A stretch of DNA of 64,000 nucleotides. Source: Anaerolineales bacterium. Lineage in GTDB: Bacteria > Chloroflexota > Anaerolineae > Anaerolineales > Villigracilaceae. A model generated the notes under the pieces. The model was not told the DNA's origin and ran no database searches. It worked only from the letters and a program-made list of their open reading frames with translations. A program made the translations under genes and the position numbers. Below are positions 1 to 9,340 of this stretch, piece after piece; the first letter of the stretch is position 1; the number at the start of each line of letters is the position of its first letter. The stretch covers positions 1 through 64,000 of the forward strand of contig JADLBX010000040.1 of NCBI GenBank assembly GCA_020847435.1, in the 5' to 3' direction.

Positions 1-729
1 AAATACGAGGGACCCGATAAGATCGCCGCCATCATCATGGAGGGAGTAGTCGGCTCAAACGGACTCATCATCCCGCCCGATGATTACTGGCCCCGCGGGC
101 GCGAGATTTGCGATAAGTACGGCATCCTCTTGATCTCGGACGAAGTGATGAGCGGATGGGGACGCACGGGCAAATGGTTCGCCGTGGATAACTGGAACGT
201 CGTCCCCGACATCATCACCACCGCCAAAGGCATCACCAGCGGATATGCTCCGCTCGGCGCGGTGATCGTCTCAGAGAAGATTGCCAAATTCTTCGACGAC
301 AAATATCTCTATGCGGGTCTGACCTACAGCGCACACGCGCTTTCATGCGCGACTGCGTTGGCAACTATCGAAGTCTACGAAGAAGACAAACTCATCGAAA
401 ACGCCGCGTTGCTTGGAAAATATCTCGGCGAAGCGTTGGAAGACATCAAGGCGCGGCACGTCTCCGTTGGCGATGTTCGTTATATCGGACTGTTCTCCAC
501 GATTGAGTTGGTTGTCAACCGTGAGACGAAAGAAAGTTTCTCGCCCGCAGTCATGGCTGAGGTGGGGAAGGTCCTGCGCCAAAACGGACTGTTCACTTTC
601 ATCATGGCAAACAACATGGGAAGTATGGTCTTCATCGTCCCGCCGCTGTGCATCACGCAGGAGCAACTCGATGAAGGGCTTGCGATCGTGGAGAAGGCGT
701 TGGAAGTGACGGATAAGCAAGTCAAGTAA
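1..729 (+). CDS. Class III (omega-amino acid) aminotransferase, C-terminal part
   Basis: This is the C-terminal part of a PLP-dependent class III aminotransferase. The reading frame is open from base 1, so the gene starts upstream of the window and the ATG at 37 is internal. Visible are the PLP-contacting Asp in ISDEVMSG, the GRTGKWFA motif, and the Schiff-base Lys in TTAKGITSGY. This subgroup typically moves amino groups from omega-amino acids (beta-alanine, taurine, polyamine-derived amines) to pyruvate; the exact substrate cannot be read here. A methylmalonate-semialdehyde dehydrogenase gene follows after the inserted restriction-modification pair. Aminotransferase plus that dehydrogenase is the classical beta-alanine degradation pair, so I infer the two were adjacent before the insertion. 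Confidence 0.9.
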   Translation, partial: KYEGPDKIAAIIMEGVVGSNGLIIPPDDYWPRGREICDKYGILLISDEVMSGWGRTGKWFAVDNWNVVPDIITTAKGITSGYAPLGAVIVSEKIAKFFDDKYLYAGLTYSAHALSCATALATIEVYEEDKLIENAALLGKYLGEALEDIKARHVSVGDVRYIGLFSTIELVVNRETKESFSPAVMAEVGKVLRQNGLFTFIMANNMGSMVFIVPPLCITQEQLDEGLAIVEKALEVTDKQVK

Positions 730-758
730 TGTTGAAAGTGGTAGAGTAAAATAGAGTC

Positions 759-1841
759 ATGAAAAAAATAAAAGACCAAGCTCCCGTTACTTACTCAGTG
801 AATCGTCCAGCAGAAATGCCGTTTTGGAATGAAATTATTTGTGGAGATAGCGCAGTTTTGCTTAAGTCCATTCCAGCCAATAGTGTTGACTTGATTATCA
901 CTTCTCCTCCGTATTTTCAGCAGAGAGAATATGATGGTGGAGGTGTTGGGAACGAAAAGAAACCCGACGATTATATTTCTGCGCTGATGAAAATCTTTCG
1001 TGAGTGCGTCCGTGTAATCAAACCAACAGGCAGCATTGTTTTCAATGTTGGTGACAAGTATGAGGATAGTAGTTTGTTGTTAATGCCTTATAGGTTTGCT
1101 ATCGCCGCAACTGAGCAATGCGGTGTGGCTCTTGTAAATAATGTAACATGGGTAAAGTCCAACCCGACCCCAAGGCAATTCAAACGCAGACTGGTAAGTA
1201 GCACAGAACCGTTCTTTCATTTTGTAAAATCCCAAGACTACAAATATTTTCTTGATGAGTTTCTCAAGCCAACCGAAGAACCAAAAACAAATGGCAATGG
1301 AACAGGTGAAAATGTAGGAAAAAAATACTTTCCGCTGATTGAGCAATCGACACTTACACCAAAACAGAAAGAAATGGCAAGAAACGCACTGGAAGAAGTC
1401 ATCGAAGAAGTTCGTAATGGCGAAATTCAAGGTTTTCGTATGAAAATCAGGGGAATTCATTCAGAGCCTTTTGGCGGACAAGATGGCGGAAGAAAAATTC
1501 AATTGGACAAAAACGGATTTACTATCATCCGTATTTATGGTAACCCATTAAAGAAAGATGTTATCACTACACCTGTTGAATCGTTGAAAAACTGTCCACA
1601 CCCCGCTATCTATCCAGTAAAAATTGTGGATGAGTTTATAAAACTATTGACACAAAAAGGCGAAGTTGTTCTTGACCCTTTCATGGGTTCTGGCTCAACG
1701 GCTGTGTCTGCTTTTCAAAACGAGAGAGTGTATATCGGTTTTGATATAAGCGAAGAATATTGCCTTTACGCCCAAAAACGTTTGAGTAGCGTGAAGCATC
1801 AATTGTCTTTGTGGGAGCGAAACAATGCCGCAAACGCCTAA
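759..1841 (+). CDS. DNA methyltransferase, beta-class (probably N4-cytosine or N6-adenine)
   Basis: This is a modification methyltransferase of 360 aa. The catalytic motif TSPPY lies near residues 48-52 and the AdoMet-binding motif DPFMGSGST near residue 305, so catalytic precedes binding, which is the beta-class order. TSPPY is frequent in N4-cytosine enzymes, but N6-adenine is not excluded. The long middle section (about residues 110-290) would hold the target recognition region. The gene is AT-rich compared with its neighbours and its stop overlaps the start of the next gene by 17 nt, so the pair is co-transcribed. A TAAAAT hexamer ends 6 nt before the ATG, suggesting a near-leaderless message. 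It probably protects host DNA from the adjacent nuclease. Confidence 0.9.
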   Translation: MKKIKDQAPVTYSVNRPAEMPFWNEIICGDSAVLLKSIPANSVDLIITSPPYFQQREYDGGGVGNEKKPDDYISALMKIFRECVRVIKPTGSIVFNVGDKYEDSSLLLMPYRFAIAATEQCGVALVNNVTWVKSNPTPRQFKRRLVSSTEPFFHFVKSQDYKYFLDEFLKPTEEPKTNGNGTGENVGKKYFPLIEQSTLTPKQKEMARNALEEVIEEVRNGEIQGFRMKIRGIHSEPFGGQDGGRKIQLDKNGFTIIRIYGNPLKKDVITTPVESLKNCPHPAIYPVKIVDEFIKLLTQKGEVVLDPFMGSGSTAVSAFQNERVYIGFDISEEYCLYAQKRLSSVKHQLSLWERNNAANA

Positions 1842-2970
1842 TGAATTATTGGAAACCGCTTACGAAGCGGCGAAGAAGAGGTCATTAAAAACAATTTTAT
1901 CTGGCTTGCCAGATGAATACGTTGACGAATTAAGAATCATCGTAGAAAATGCTGAAACTCAAAAAGCCGTTCTGGGCGTTACATTGACTTCGCTTGTGTA
2001 CAAGGTTTATCAGCCTGAACAAGATATTCGCAAACATCAGGAAGGTATGAAGGGCGGTTATTCGGGTAGAACGTTTGACACGAAATATGTCACCCCATTT
2101 TTGAAAAGCAAATTCCCTCATTTCGCAATGGCTGAAAGCGCATGGTTGACTCGTTCTTTAGAACAACCTCGCCCATACAATCTTAATTTTCCAGGCAAGA
2201 TTCGTAACATCGCTCTGAAAACTGCTTTTTTGAGAACATTAGACCATGTGCAGGCTGAAAGCAATCTTGCGCCTAAGTTGCTGGTTGCGTTAATGGGTCT
2301 TATGTTTGAATCAACAGCAAGCGATGACGCTCTTTTTGCCAGAGTACAAGTTGCAAGTAGTATAACGATTGCAAAAATCATAGACGCGCTAAGCCTGCAT
2401 ATTCGTCACGATTATGGCAAAGGCATTGTTGGAACTGCCCGCCTTCCTGTCCTGGCGATTTACTCTGTTTATAACCTCCTGATGCCTGATGTCAGGAGAT
2501 ATTCGGGAAAATTTCTCTTGCCACTCGAATCGCATACCAGCCCCGATTCTCGTTCTAAATCTTTGGGGGATATTGATGTAAACAATGCCGATAATTCGTG
2601 TTTCGAGTCGGTTGAAATCAAGCACAACAAGCCGGTTACCGCTGATATGGTTGGTGTAGTTTATCGAAAGATAAGAAACACTGAAATTGACCGTTACTAT
2701 ATTTTGACTACAAGTGAACCGAACTTTGATGACTACGAATCGGTAGTGCAAGAAATAGATAAGTACAAGAAAGTTCACTCATGCCAGATTATTGTCAACG
2801 GCGTTATCCCTTCATTGAAATATTACATGCGCTTAATAAGCAACCCACAAGACATTGTTGGTGAATATACCAAATGGCTTGAATTTGAATATCAACGCGC
2901 CAGTGGAGTTAAAAGAGAACATTTGCGATTTTGGCAAGAAATACGTCAAACTTTGTTGAACCTTGAATGA
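1825..2970 (+). CDS. Putative type II restriction endonuclease
   Basis: This 381-aa protein is encoded directly behind, and overlapping, a DNA methyltransferase, which by itself suggests the cognate restriction enzyme. A possible PD-(D/E)xK-type site is visible: GDIDV near residues 248-252 and VEIK near 263-266, a spacing compatible with that nuclease fold. The N-terminal half contains a SGRTFDTKYVTPFL block and a FPGKIRN block that look like conserved family signatures. From memory they recall SacI-like type II enzymes, but I could not verify this. The start at 1825 is preceded by GGGAG. Base composition is AT-rich, as in the methyltransferase, so the two were probably acquired together. Recognition sequence is unknown. 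Confidence 0.65.
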   Translation: MPQTPNELLETAYEAAKKRSLKTILSGLPDEYVDELRIIVENAETQKAVLGVTLTSLVYKVYQPEQDIRKHQEGMKGGYSGRTFDTKYVTPFLKSKFPHFAMAESAWLTRSLEQPRPYNLNFPGKIRNIALKTAFLRTLDHVQAESNLAPKLLVALMGLMFESTASDDALFARVQVASSITIAKIIDALSLHIRHDYGKGIVGTARLPVLAIYSVYNLLMPDVRRYSGKFLLPLESHTSPDSRSKSLGDIDVNNADNSCFESVEIKHNKPVTADMVGVVYRKIRNTEIDRYYILTTSEPNFDDYESVVQEIDKYKKVHSCQIIVNGVIPSLKYYMRLISNPQDIVGEYTKWLEFEYQRASGVKREHLRFWQEIRQTLLNLE

Positions 2971-3133
2971 CTTTACCCCAGGAAACTATCCTCAATAACA
3001 AAGTGGGCGGCTGAGGCGAGAGCAAAAGTTCAACGGATAGAATCAACTATCAGATTAGAAAGAAGCGTAGCGCGTCATCCAATTACCAATTACTACTTAC
3101 TTACCAATCTCTAATCTCTTATTCGGAGTAAAC

Positions 3134-4600
3134 ATGGAAATCCTCAACTATATAAACGGCTCATGGACAAAACCAAACGTCGCAGAATATTTTGACGTAA
3201 TCAACCCCGCCACAGGACTCGTCATCGCCAAGACTCCGCTCGGCACAAAAGCGGATGTTGACTCAGCGGCGAAAGCGGCGAGTGAGGCGCTCGATGGCTG
3301 GCGCAGGACGCCCGTCAACGACCGCGTGCAGTATCTATTCAAATTGCGCGACCTGATGCGCGCCAACCACGATGAAATAGCCAAACTCATCACGAACGAA
3401 TGCGGCAAAACGTTTGAAGAAGCAAAAGCCGAGATGGTACGAGCCTTCGAGAACATCGAAGTTGCGTGCGGGATGCCGATGATGATGAAGGGCGAATTTG
3501 TCGAAGACATCGCCACAGGCATAGACGAGACGATGATCCGTCAGCCCGTCGGCGTGTGTGCCACGATTGCGCCGTTCAACTTCCCTGGCATGATCCCGTT
3601 TTGGTATCTGCCCTACGCGCTCGCGGCGGGCAACACCTACATCGTCAAGCCGTCCGAAAAAGTTCCGATGACGATGCAGTTCATTTTCAAACTCATCGAG
3701 CAGGTCGGCTTCCCGAAGGGCGTGGTCAATCTCGTCAACGGCGCAAAAGAAACGGTGGATGGGATTCTCGAACACCCGTCCATTCGCGCGGTGACGTTCG
3801 TCGGCTCGACCAACGTCGCCAAGTATGTTTATGCCACCGCCGCCGCACACGGCAAACGCGTTCAGGCGCAGGGCGGGGCGAAGAATCCCGTCATCGTTTT
3901 ACCCGACGCCGATATGGACATGGCGACGAAAATTATTGCGGACTCCGCCTTCGGATGCGCGGGACAGCGCTGTCTCGCCGTTTCTTTCGCAGTGACAGTT
4001 GGTTCAGCCCGTTCGACTTTTACCGAAGCGATATGCGACGCCGCCTCCTCGCGCGTCGTCGGCTACGGACTCGACTCAGGCGTCCAGATGGGACCCGTCA
4101 TCAATGCCGCGTCGAAGGCGAGAGTCGAGTCGCTGATTGGACTCGGCGTCAAGGAAGGGGCAACCGTCCCTGTGGATGGACGCGGGGTTTCCATCCAAGG
4201 ATATGAATCGGGCAACTTCGTCCGTCCCACAATTTTGGCGGACGTCCCGCGCGGCAGTGAAATCGCAAAGACGGAAATTTTCGGACCCGTGTTGAGTCTC
4301 ATGCACGTCGAGACGGTGGACGAGGCGATTGAGTTGGTGAACGGCGGGCAATATGGAAATCAGGCGAGCCTGTTCACGTCGTCTGGTTCTGCCGCGCGGA
4401 AATTTCGCTACGAAGCCGAAGCGGGCAACATCGGAATCAACATCGGTGTCGCCGCGCCGATGGCATTCTTCCCGTTCAGCGGCTGGAAAGATTCGTTCTT
4501 CGGCGACATGCACGGTCAAGCGATGGACGCGGTAGAATTTTTCACGCAAAAAAAAATTGTGATCGAAAGATGGCCGAAGGAATGGACGAGGAAATTCTAG
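3134..4600 (+). CDS. mmsA: Methylmalonate-semialdehyde dehydrogenase (CoA-acylating)
   Basis: This enzyme oxidises methylmalonate or malonate semialdehyde with NAD and CoA to propionyl-CoA or acetyl-CoA. At 488 aa it is full length for the family. The family-specific segment [19 protein letters not shown], the AQGGAKNP block and the catalytic Cys in AGQRCLA (about residue 280) are present. MmsA lacks the general-base Glu of hydrolytic ALDHs and uses CoA, and the block around AQGGAKN instead of LELGGK agrees with that. The start follows a CGGAG ribosome-binding site. It likely completes beta-alanine or valine-type catabolism with the aminotransferase at 1-729. A composite palindromic repeat lies directly downstream. 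Confidence 0.93.
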   Translation: MEILNYINGSWTKPNVAEYFDVINPATGLVIAKTPLGTKADVDSAAKAASEALDGWRRTPVNDRVQYLFKLRDLMRANHDEIAKLITNECGKTFEEAKAEMVRAFENIEVACGMPMMMKGEFVEDIATGIDETMIRQPVGVCATIAPFNFPGMIPFWYLPYALAAGNTYIVKPSEKVPMTMQFIFKLIEQVGFPKGVVNLVNGAKETVDGILEHPSIRAVTFVGSTNVAKYVYATAAAHGKRVQAQGGAKNPVIVLPDADMDMATKIIADSAFGCAGQRCLAVSFAVTVGSARSTFTEAICDAASSRVVGYGLDSGVQMGPVINAASKARVESLIGLGVKEGATVPVDGRGVSIQGYESGNFVRPTILADVPRGSEIAKTEIFGPVLSLMHVETVDEAIELVNGGQYGNQASLFTSSGSAARKFRYEAEAGNIGINIGVAAPMAFFPFSGWKDSFFGDMHGQAMDAVEFFTQKKIVIERWPKEWTRKF

Positions 4601-4608
4601 GCATACTC

Positions 4609-4793
4609 GGTGGTCGAGTAGGCGGCATCGCGCTGAGCGGAGCGAGGAGCGCAAGTTGCGACGAACGAAGCCGAAGCGTTGCCGCCGTATCGAGACCACT
4701 AGTTTTCAAAAGTACTCTGGTAACAAGAATTACTTTACGGCGCGGTGGTCTCGATACGTCCCGCGACGATCATGCGGGACTACTCGACCACCG
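4609..4793. repeat. Composite palindromic repeat R1, locus 1
   Basis: The element consists of two head-to-head units. Each has ends GGTGGTCGAGTAG and CGTATCGAGACCAC. They are separated by a spacer of about 45 bp containing a core that is also found, in either orientation, at loci 16916 and 36457 (TAACA flanked by TAAAG and CTTTTGAA-like words). Left unit about 4609-4690, right unit (inverted) about 4741-4793. No open reading frame of its own. Confidence 0.85.
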
Positions 4794-4820
4794 AAATAAA
4801 AAAAACAAGAGGAGAAAAAC

Positions 4821-5927
4821 ATGAGGATAAAACGAACGGCTGTACTGATCCTGTTGTTGAGCGGCATCGTATCTGCCTGTGCGCCCGCCGCGCCGCCTGT
4901 GACGTCCACAGAACTGAACGTGTACGCCTTTTCGGAATACATCCCTGAAGCGTTGGTCGCAGGGTTTGAAAACGAAACGGACGTGCAGGTGAATGTGGAA
5001 ACGTACTCGACCAACGAGGAGATGATCGAAGGGCTGAAGAACAAGCCTGGCAAATACGACTTGATCGTCCCCAGCGATTACGCGGTGGAAACGTTGATAG
5101 CGCAGAAAGCCCTGCTCCCGTTGGATTTGAAGACGATTCCGAATTACGACAAAATTGACACGGCATTTTTGAGTCCATACTTCGACCCGTACAGCGTCAA
5201 CAGCCGCCGACCTGGGGCGAAGAACGAAAAATTCAGCCTGCCCTATTTGTGGGGCACAACGGGAATCCTATATGATCCCGCAATGGTTTCTGAGCCGATC
5301 TCCAGTTGGCAGGACCTATGGCGACCCGAACTCGCGGGTCATATCGTCGTGCTGGACGATTCGCGCGAGATGATGGGCGTTGCCCTGCTCACGCTGGGCT
5401 ATAACAAGAATGAAACAAACCCAGCCCGTCTTGCCGAAGCGCGCGATAAATTAATGGAACTCGCCCCTGGCGTTGTCGCCTACGATACGGAAACGCCCGA
5501 AGACTATTTGCTTTCTGGGCGGGCTTGGGTGGCGGTTTTGTATAACGGCAACGCCGCATTGGCTGAAAGACAGAACCCAAATCTTGTGTATGTTTTGCCG
5601 AGCGAAGGCGCGGGGATTTGGTTCGATAACATGGCGATTCCTGCAGACGCGCCGCATTCCGATGCCGCGATTGCCTTCATGAATTATGTGCTGGCGCCTG
5701 AAAATGCTGCGCTGGTGGTCAAGGAATATCCCTATTCAACGCCGAACATCGGCGCGCTTGAATATTTGCAAGCCAATGATGCGGAAGTCTACGAAGCGTA
5801 TGTGTCAAGCCTCGCCTCGAATCCGCCGCAGGATGCGTTGTTGGGCGCCGTTCTGGTCAAGCGCGTCAACGACTCGGCCGCCGCTTTGTACGAAGAGTAT
5901 TGGTTAGAAGTCAAATCTGCCCGCTAA
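4821..5927 (+). CDS. Spermidine/putrescine-binding lipoprotein, PotD-like (orphan)
   Basis: This is a 368-aa extracytoplasmic solute-binding protein of the PotD/PotF family. It begins with a lipoprotein signal (hydrophobic stretch, then SGIVSAC, cleavage before Cys) and is expected to be membrane-anchored. The mature part opens with ELNVYAFSEYIPEALV and continues with a TYSTNEEMIEGL block, both typical of polyamine-binding proteins. The start has a strong AAGAGGAGAAAA site. It is not next to its own permease but is followed 9 nt later by an APC-type permease. It could feed the PotABC transporter encoded 4 kb downstream as an alternative receptor. It resembles the PotD at 12728, but ligand preference cannot be read from sequence. 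Confidence 0.9.
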   Translation: MRIKRTAVLILLLSGIVSACAPAAPPVTSTELNVYAFSEYIPEALVAGFENETDVQVNVETYSTNEEMIEGLKNKPGKYDLIVPSDYAVETLIAQKALLPLDLKTIPNYDKIDTAFLSPYFDPYSVNSRRPGAKNEKFSLPYLWGTTGILYDPAMVSEPISSWQDLWRPELAGHIVVLDDSREMMGVALLTLGYNKNETNPARLAEARDKLMELAPGVVAYDTETPEDYLLSGRAWVAVLYNGNAALAERQNPNLVYVLPSEGAGIWFDNMAIPADAPHSDAAIAFMNYVLAPENAALVVKEYPYSTPNIGALEYLQANDAEVYEAYVSSLASNPPQDALLGAVLVKRVNDSAAALYEEYWLEVKSAR

Positions 5928-5936
5928 GGAGAAACC

Positions 5937-7343
5937 ATGACTGCTATCACTTCTAATAATGGTCACATACCTGTCCGTGTTATCGCGCGTAGGTTGACTC
6001 TCCTGCCGCTGGTGATGATCATGTTCTTCACTGTCAGCGGCGGCGCGTATGGTCTCGAAGATTTGGTTGGTTACTCGGGACCCGGCATGGCATTGCTTCT
6101 CATCCTGCTCACGCCGATCATCTGGAGCCTGCCCACCGCGTTGATGGTCGCGGAACTATCCACCGCCATGCCCGTGCAGGGCGGATACTACGCGTGGGTG
6201 AAGAAAGCCCTCGGTCCGTTTTGGGGATTTCAGGAAGGCTGGTGGAGTTGGGTCACTTCGTTCGTGGATATGGCGATCTATCCCGTCCTTTTTGCTGACT
6301 ACCTCTCCACGCTTCTTGTTCAACAATTCGGCATCCACGCCCTCGAAAACGAACTGATCCACTGGTTGGTGACTCTGGTCGTCATCTGGGTCTTCACGGC
6401 GATCAACATTCGCGGCTCGAAAGGAGTCGGCGATTCATCCAACTGGTTTGGCTTGTTCATCCTCGCGCCGTTCGCCGTGATGTCGGCGATCGGCATCTTT
6501 CGGCTGATCCAAAACCCTGTCAACGTGTGGGAGCCGTTCATCCCGCCCGATTCAACATTCCTCGGCGCGTTTGGCGTCGGCTTGTTTGTGGTGATGTGGA
6601 ATTATCTCGGCTGGGACGGCGTCTCCACGGTTAGCGAAGAGATTGACAACCCGCGCAGAAATTATCCGCGCGCGCTGGCTTTGACGATCCCGCTCGTCAC
6701 GCTGGCGTACTTCCTGCCAGTGCTGGCAGGTTTGGCTGTCGCGGCGGATTGGAGCGGCTGGACGGCGGGATACTTTCCCGAAGTCGCGGCGCAGATCGGA
6801 GGTCAGTGGTTGGGGGCGTGGTTGGCGATCGGCGGTTTGGTCAGCGCGGTAGGCTTGTTCAACGCCTTGCTGTTATCCATCTCGCGGTTGCCGTTCGTCA
6901 TGGCGGAGGACGGTTACCTGCCGAAGGCGATCACGAAAATGCACCCAAAATTTGAAACGCCGTGGGTCGCCATCATCGTCTGCGCCACGATCTACTCTTT
7001 CTTCACTTTGAGCGCGTTTGCCAGCCTCGTTGTTGTGGATGTGATCGTCTACTCCGCCGCGTTGTTGTTGGAGTTCGCGGCGTTGATCGCCTTCCGCATC
7101 AAATATCCCAAGATGAAACGTCCGTATCGCGTGCCTGGCGGTTGGATTGGAATCTTTTTGATTACCATCCTGCCTGTGGGAGTTTTGGGGCTTGCCGTGG
7201 TCAGCACGATTCAGGAGGAGGGCATCGGCGCGTTGTATCTGTCCATTGCCGCGATTGCCACAGGTCCCATTTTGTATCCGATCCTGAAAAAATTTATCAA
7301 GAAGGATCAACCCGATGTGGAAGTCCCCATTGAGGAAGAATAA
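5937..7343 (+). CDS. APC-superfamily amino acid/polyamine permease
   Basis: This 468-aa integral membrane protein has about 12 hydrophobic segments and belongs to the APC (amino acid-polyamine-organocation) superfamily. TM1 carries the motif FFTVSGGAYGLED, which resembles the VSGGPFGxED signature of the eukaryotic LAT-like polyamine uptake transporters (PUT/RMV1). That supports polyamine or amino acid uptake coupled to cations, though substrate is inferred. The gene begins 9 nt after the PotD-like gene with an AAGGAG site and is followed 14 nt later by a UspA gene, so the three probably form one transcript. The C-terminus is short and cytoplasmic. Confidence 0.88.
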   Translation: MTAITSNNGHIPVRVIARRLTLLPLVMIMFFTVSGGAYGLEDLVGYSGPGMALLLILLTPIIWSLPTALMVAELSTAMPVQGGYYAWVKKALGPFWGFQEGWWSWVTSFVDMAIYPVLFADYLSTLLVQQFGIHALENELIHWLVTLVVIWVFTAINIRGSKGVGDSSNWFGLFILAPFAVMSAIGIFRLIQNPVNVWEPFIPPDSTFLGAFGVGLFVVMWNYLGWDGVSTVSEEIDNPRRNYPRALALTIPLVTLAYFLPVLAGLAVAADWSGWTAGYFPEVAAQIGGQWLGAWLAIGGLVSAVGLFNALLLSISRLPFVMAEDGYLPKAITKMHPKFETPWVAIIVCATIYSFFTLSAFASLVVVDVIVYSAALLLEFAALIAFRIKYPKMKRPYRVPGGWIGIFLITILPVGVLGLAVVSTIQEEGIGALYLSIAAIATGPILYPILKKFIKKDQPDVEVPIEEE

Positions 7344-7357
7344 GGAAGGAGTAAACC

Positions 7358-7783
7358 ATGATCAAGAAAATTCTTTTACCGACAGACGGTTCGGAACATG
7401 CGGCAAAGACAGTCGCGTATGCGATTGATCTCGCCAAATTGTTGAAAGCCAGCGTTGAAGTCATGTATGCCTATCAGCCATCCGCAGTCCTTCGCAAACG
7501 CGCTGCGGCGATGATGGAGGAATACAAACGCGCGATCGAAGAGGATGCGAAGGAGATTGTAGAGGAAGTAGCTGAAAAACTGAAAGCAGAAGGACTCCAA
7601 GTATCCGCGTTGGTCGTGGAAGGTCCTGCGGCAGACGCTATTCTGCGCGCGGCGGAGGATTCAAATCCCGACCTGATCGTGATGGGCTCACGCGGCGAAG
7701 GCGGTTTTACCTCTATGCTTCTCGGCGGCGTAACCGCGCAAGTGGTCAACTATTCAAAAGTTCCCGTGTTGGTCGTGAAATGA
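7358..7783 (+). CDS. Universal stress protein, UspA family
   Basis: This is a single-domain 141-aa Usp protein. The N-terminus (KKILLPTDGSEHA) and the C-terminal nucleotide-binding loop GSRGEGGFTSMLLGGV follow the ATP-binding Usp pattern Gx2Gx9G(S/T). The last motif position is Gly instead of Ser or Thr, so ATP binding may be weakened. It is the last gene of the PotD-like/APC permease/Usp unit and has an AAGGAG site. Usp proteins often travel with membrane transporters, where they may act as nucleotide-sensing regulators; here that role is inferred only from position. Confidence 0.92.
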   Translation: MIKKILLPTDGSEHAAKTVAYAIDLAKLLKASVEVMYAYQPSAVLRKRAAAMMEEYKRAIEEDAKEIVEEVAEKLKAEGLQVSALVVEGPAADAILRAAEDSNPDLIVMGSRGEGGFTSMLLGGVTAQVVNYSKVPVLVVK

Positions 7784-7844
7784 CCTTGGCGATTGAGTAC
7801 TCCCGCTTGCACGAGGAAGAACATGGCGTGGACGAGGAAGCTCT

Positions 7845-7945
7845 AAGAACGTAGACAAGGAAACACGTAGACAAGTAAACGGCTCACAACCCTTCTCCGT
7901 GTGTCCGTGTGTACTTGTTTACGTGTATACCTGTATCTTTAATAC
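7845..7945. repeat. Purine/pyrimidine-biased hairpin repeat (CGTAGACAAG type), locus 1
   Basis: This intergenic stretch contains repeated words of the form ACGTAGACAAGTAAAC and, after a short gap, their inverted counterparts (CTTGTTTACGTGTATAC). It could fold into a long imperfect hairpin just upstream of the putrescine aminotransferase start. The same words recur at 15305-15410 upstream of the first gamma-aminobutyraldehyde dehydrogenase. Confidence 0.6.
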
Positions 7946-7956
7946 GCAAGGACATC

Positions 7957-9318
7957 ATGAATCAAAACTACACCAAGGCGCTCTCATACTCCTCTCAATG
8001 GCTTGACATCATCAAGCAAAATAACTTCCCTGAAGAATCGCAGGCGAAGTGGATCATCGACGAATCGAAAAATAACTTCGCCGAGCATTTCAATCGCGGC
8101 TGGCTGGAATATCGCAAATCCGTGACCGAGGCGGGCGATTGGGCGTCTGTCGAATGGTCGGGCAAAGGCTCGACGATCACCGACGTGATGGGACGCAAAT
8201 ACATTGACTGGCTCGGCGGTTTCGGCATGTTGGATCTGGGCTGGCGTCACCCCGAAGTCGTTGAAGCGGTGACAGCGCAATTGCAACGCAGTCCCATGCC
8301 CTCGCAGGAATTGATTGACCCTCTGCGCGGCGTTCTCGCAAAACTCATGGCAGAGATCACGCCAGGCGATTTGAAATACTCATGGTTTGCGGCGAGCGGC
8401 ACCGAAGCGATCGAAGCCTCGATAAAAATTGCCAAGCTCTTCACGGGCAAGTCTGCGTTCATCGTCGCGCTCAAAGGTTTTCACGGCAAGACGATGGGTT
8501 CGCTCTCGATGATGGGCAAAGCGGATTATCGTCAGCCGCTCGGCATGTTGTACGGCGGGCAGGTCTATCACGTCCCGTTCGGCGATGCGGATGCGCTCGA
8601 GAAGCAACTCGAAATTTGCGACAAGGTCGGCGTCGGCGTGGCAGGCGTGTTGTTCGAGCCGATTCAAGGCGAAGCGGGCGCCATCGTCCCGCCTGATGAT
8701 TTCTGGCCCCGCGTCCGCGCGGCGACGAAAAAATACGGCGTGCTCCTCATTGCGGATGAAGTGCAAACGGGTCTCGGTCGGACGGGGAAGCTGTGGGGCG
8801 TGAACCATTGGGATATCGCCCCCGACATCATCGCCACTGCGAAGTCCCTCGGCGGCGGCGTGATGCCCGTCAGCGCGGTGACGACTACCGAAGAAATCTT
8901 CAAACCGATGATGTATCCGAATCCGTTCATGCACACGACGACGACAGGCGGAGGCGCGCTCGCCTGCGCCGCGGCGATCGCCGCCATCAACGTCACGCTT
9001 CGCGACCGACTTTGGGAGGGCGCGGCGACGAAGGGCGCTTACCTCAAAGAGAAAGTGGACGAACTCGCGGCGGAGTTTCCGCAGGTGTATAAAAATGTAA
9101 CAGGCAAAGGCTTGCTCATCGGTCAACATTTCAACACGCCTGAGTTGGGCTACAAGGTCGCGGCAGAGTTATTCAAGCGCGGCGTGCTTGTCGCGGGCAC
9201 GTTGACCAGCGCGCAAACCATCCGCATCGAACCGCCGCTCATCATCGAGCAAAACGAAATTGACGAAGGCTTGAACCGTTTGAGTGATGCCGTCGGAGTT
9301 GTTGCGAAGACGATGTGA
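7957..9318 (+). CDS. patA: Putrescine aminotransferase (PatA/YgjG-like)
   Basis: This class III aminotransferase matches the E. coli putrescine aminotransferase along its length: FLEYRKSVT-like (here WLEYRKSVTEAG), LGGFG, SGTEAIEASIKIAK, ADEVQTGLGRTGK, the Schiff-base Lys in ATAKSLGGGVMP (about residue 296), and VLVAGTLTSAQTIRIEPPL at the C-terminus. It transfers an amino group from putrescine (or cadaverine) to 2-oxoglutarate or pyruvate, giving 4-aminobutanal. I moved the start from 7909 to the ATG at 7957 because AAGGA lies just before it and the upstream 16 codons come from repeat-like sequence. The product would be used by the two PatD-type dehydrogenases at 15471 and 18740. potA lies 420 bp downstream. 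Confidence 0.9.
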   Translation: MNQNYTKALSYSSQWLDIIKQNNFPEESQAKWIIDESKNNFAEHFNRGWLEYRKSVTEAGDWASVEWSGKGSTITDVMGRKYIDWLGGFGMLDLGWRHPEVVEAVTAQLQRSPMPSQELIDPLRGVLAKLMAEITPGDLKYSWFAASGTEAIEASIKIAKLFTGKSAFIVALKGFHGKTMGSLSMMGKADYRQPLGMLYGGQVYHVPFGDADALEKQLEICDKVGVGVAGVLFEPIQGEAGAIVPPDDFWPRVRAATKKYGVLLIADEVQTGLGRTGKLWGVNHWDIAPDIIATAKSLGGGVMPVSAVTTTEEIFKPMMYPNPFMHTTTTGGGALACAAAIAAINVTLRDRLWEGAATKGAYLKEKVDELAAEFPQVYKNVTGKGLLIGQHFNTPELGYKVAAELFKRGVLVAGTLTSAQTIRIEPPLIIEQNEIDEGLNRLSDAVGVVAKTM

Positions 9319-9340
9319 TACTGTTAAGTGAACGCCACTG

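Noticed and set aside
84-720. Minus-strand ORFs inside the aminotransferase (72-125 aa) and the many similar antisense ORFs under other genes
   Set aside because: They shadow well-supported genes, contain low-complexity Arg/His-rich translations and have no ribosome-binding sites.
4609-4793. R1 repeats as a CRISPR array
   Set aside because: Only two facing units per locus, no regular spacers, no cas genes.
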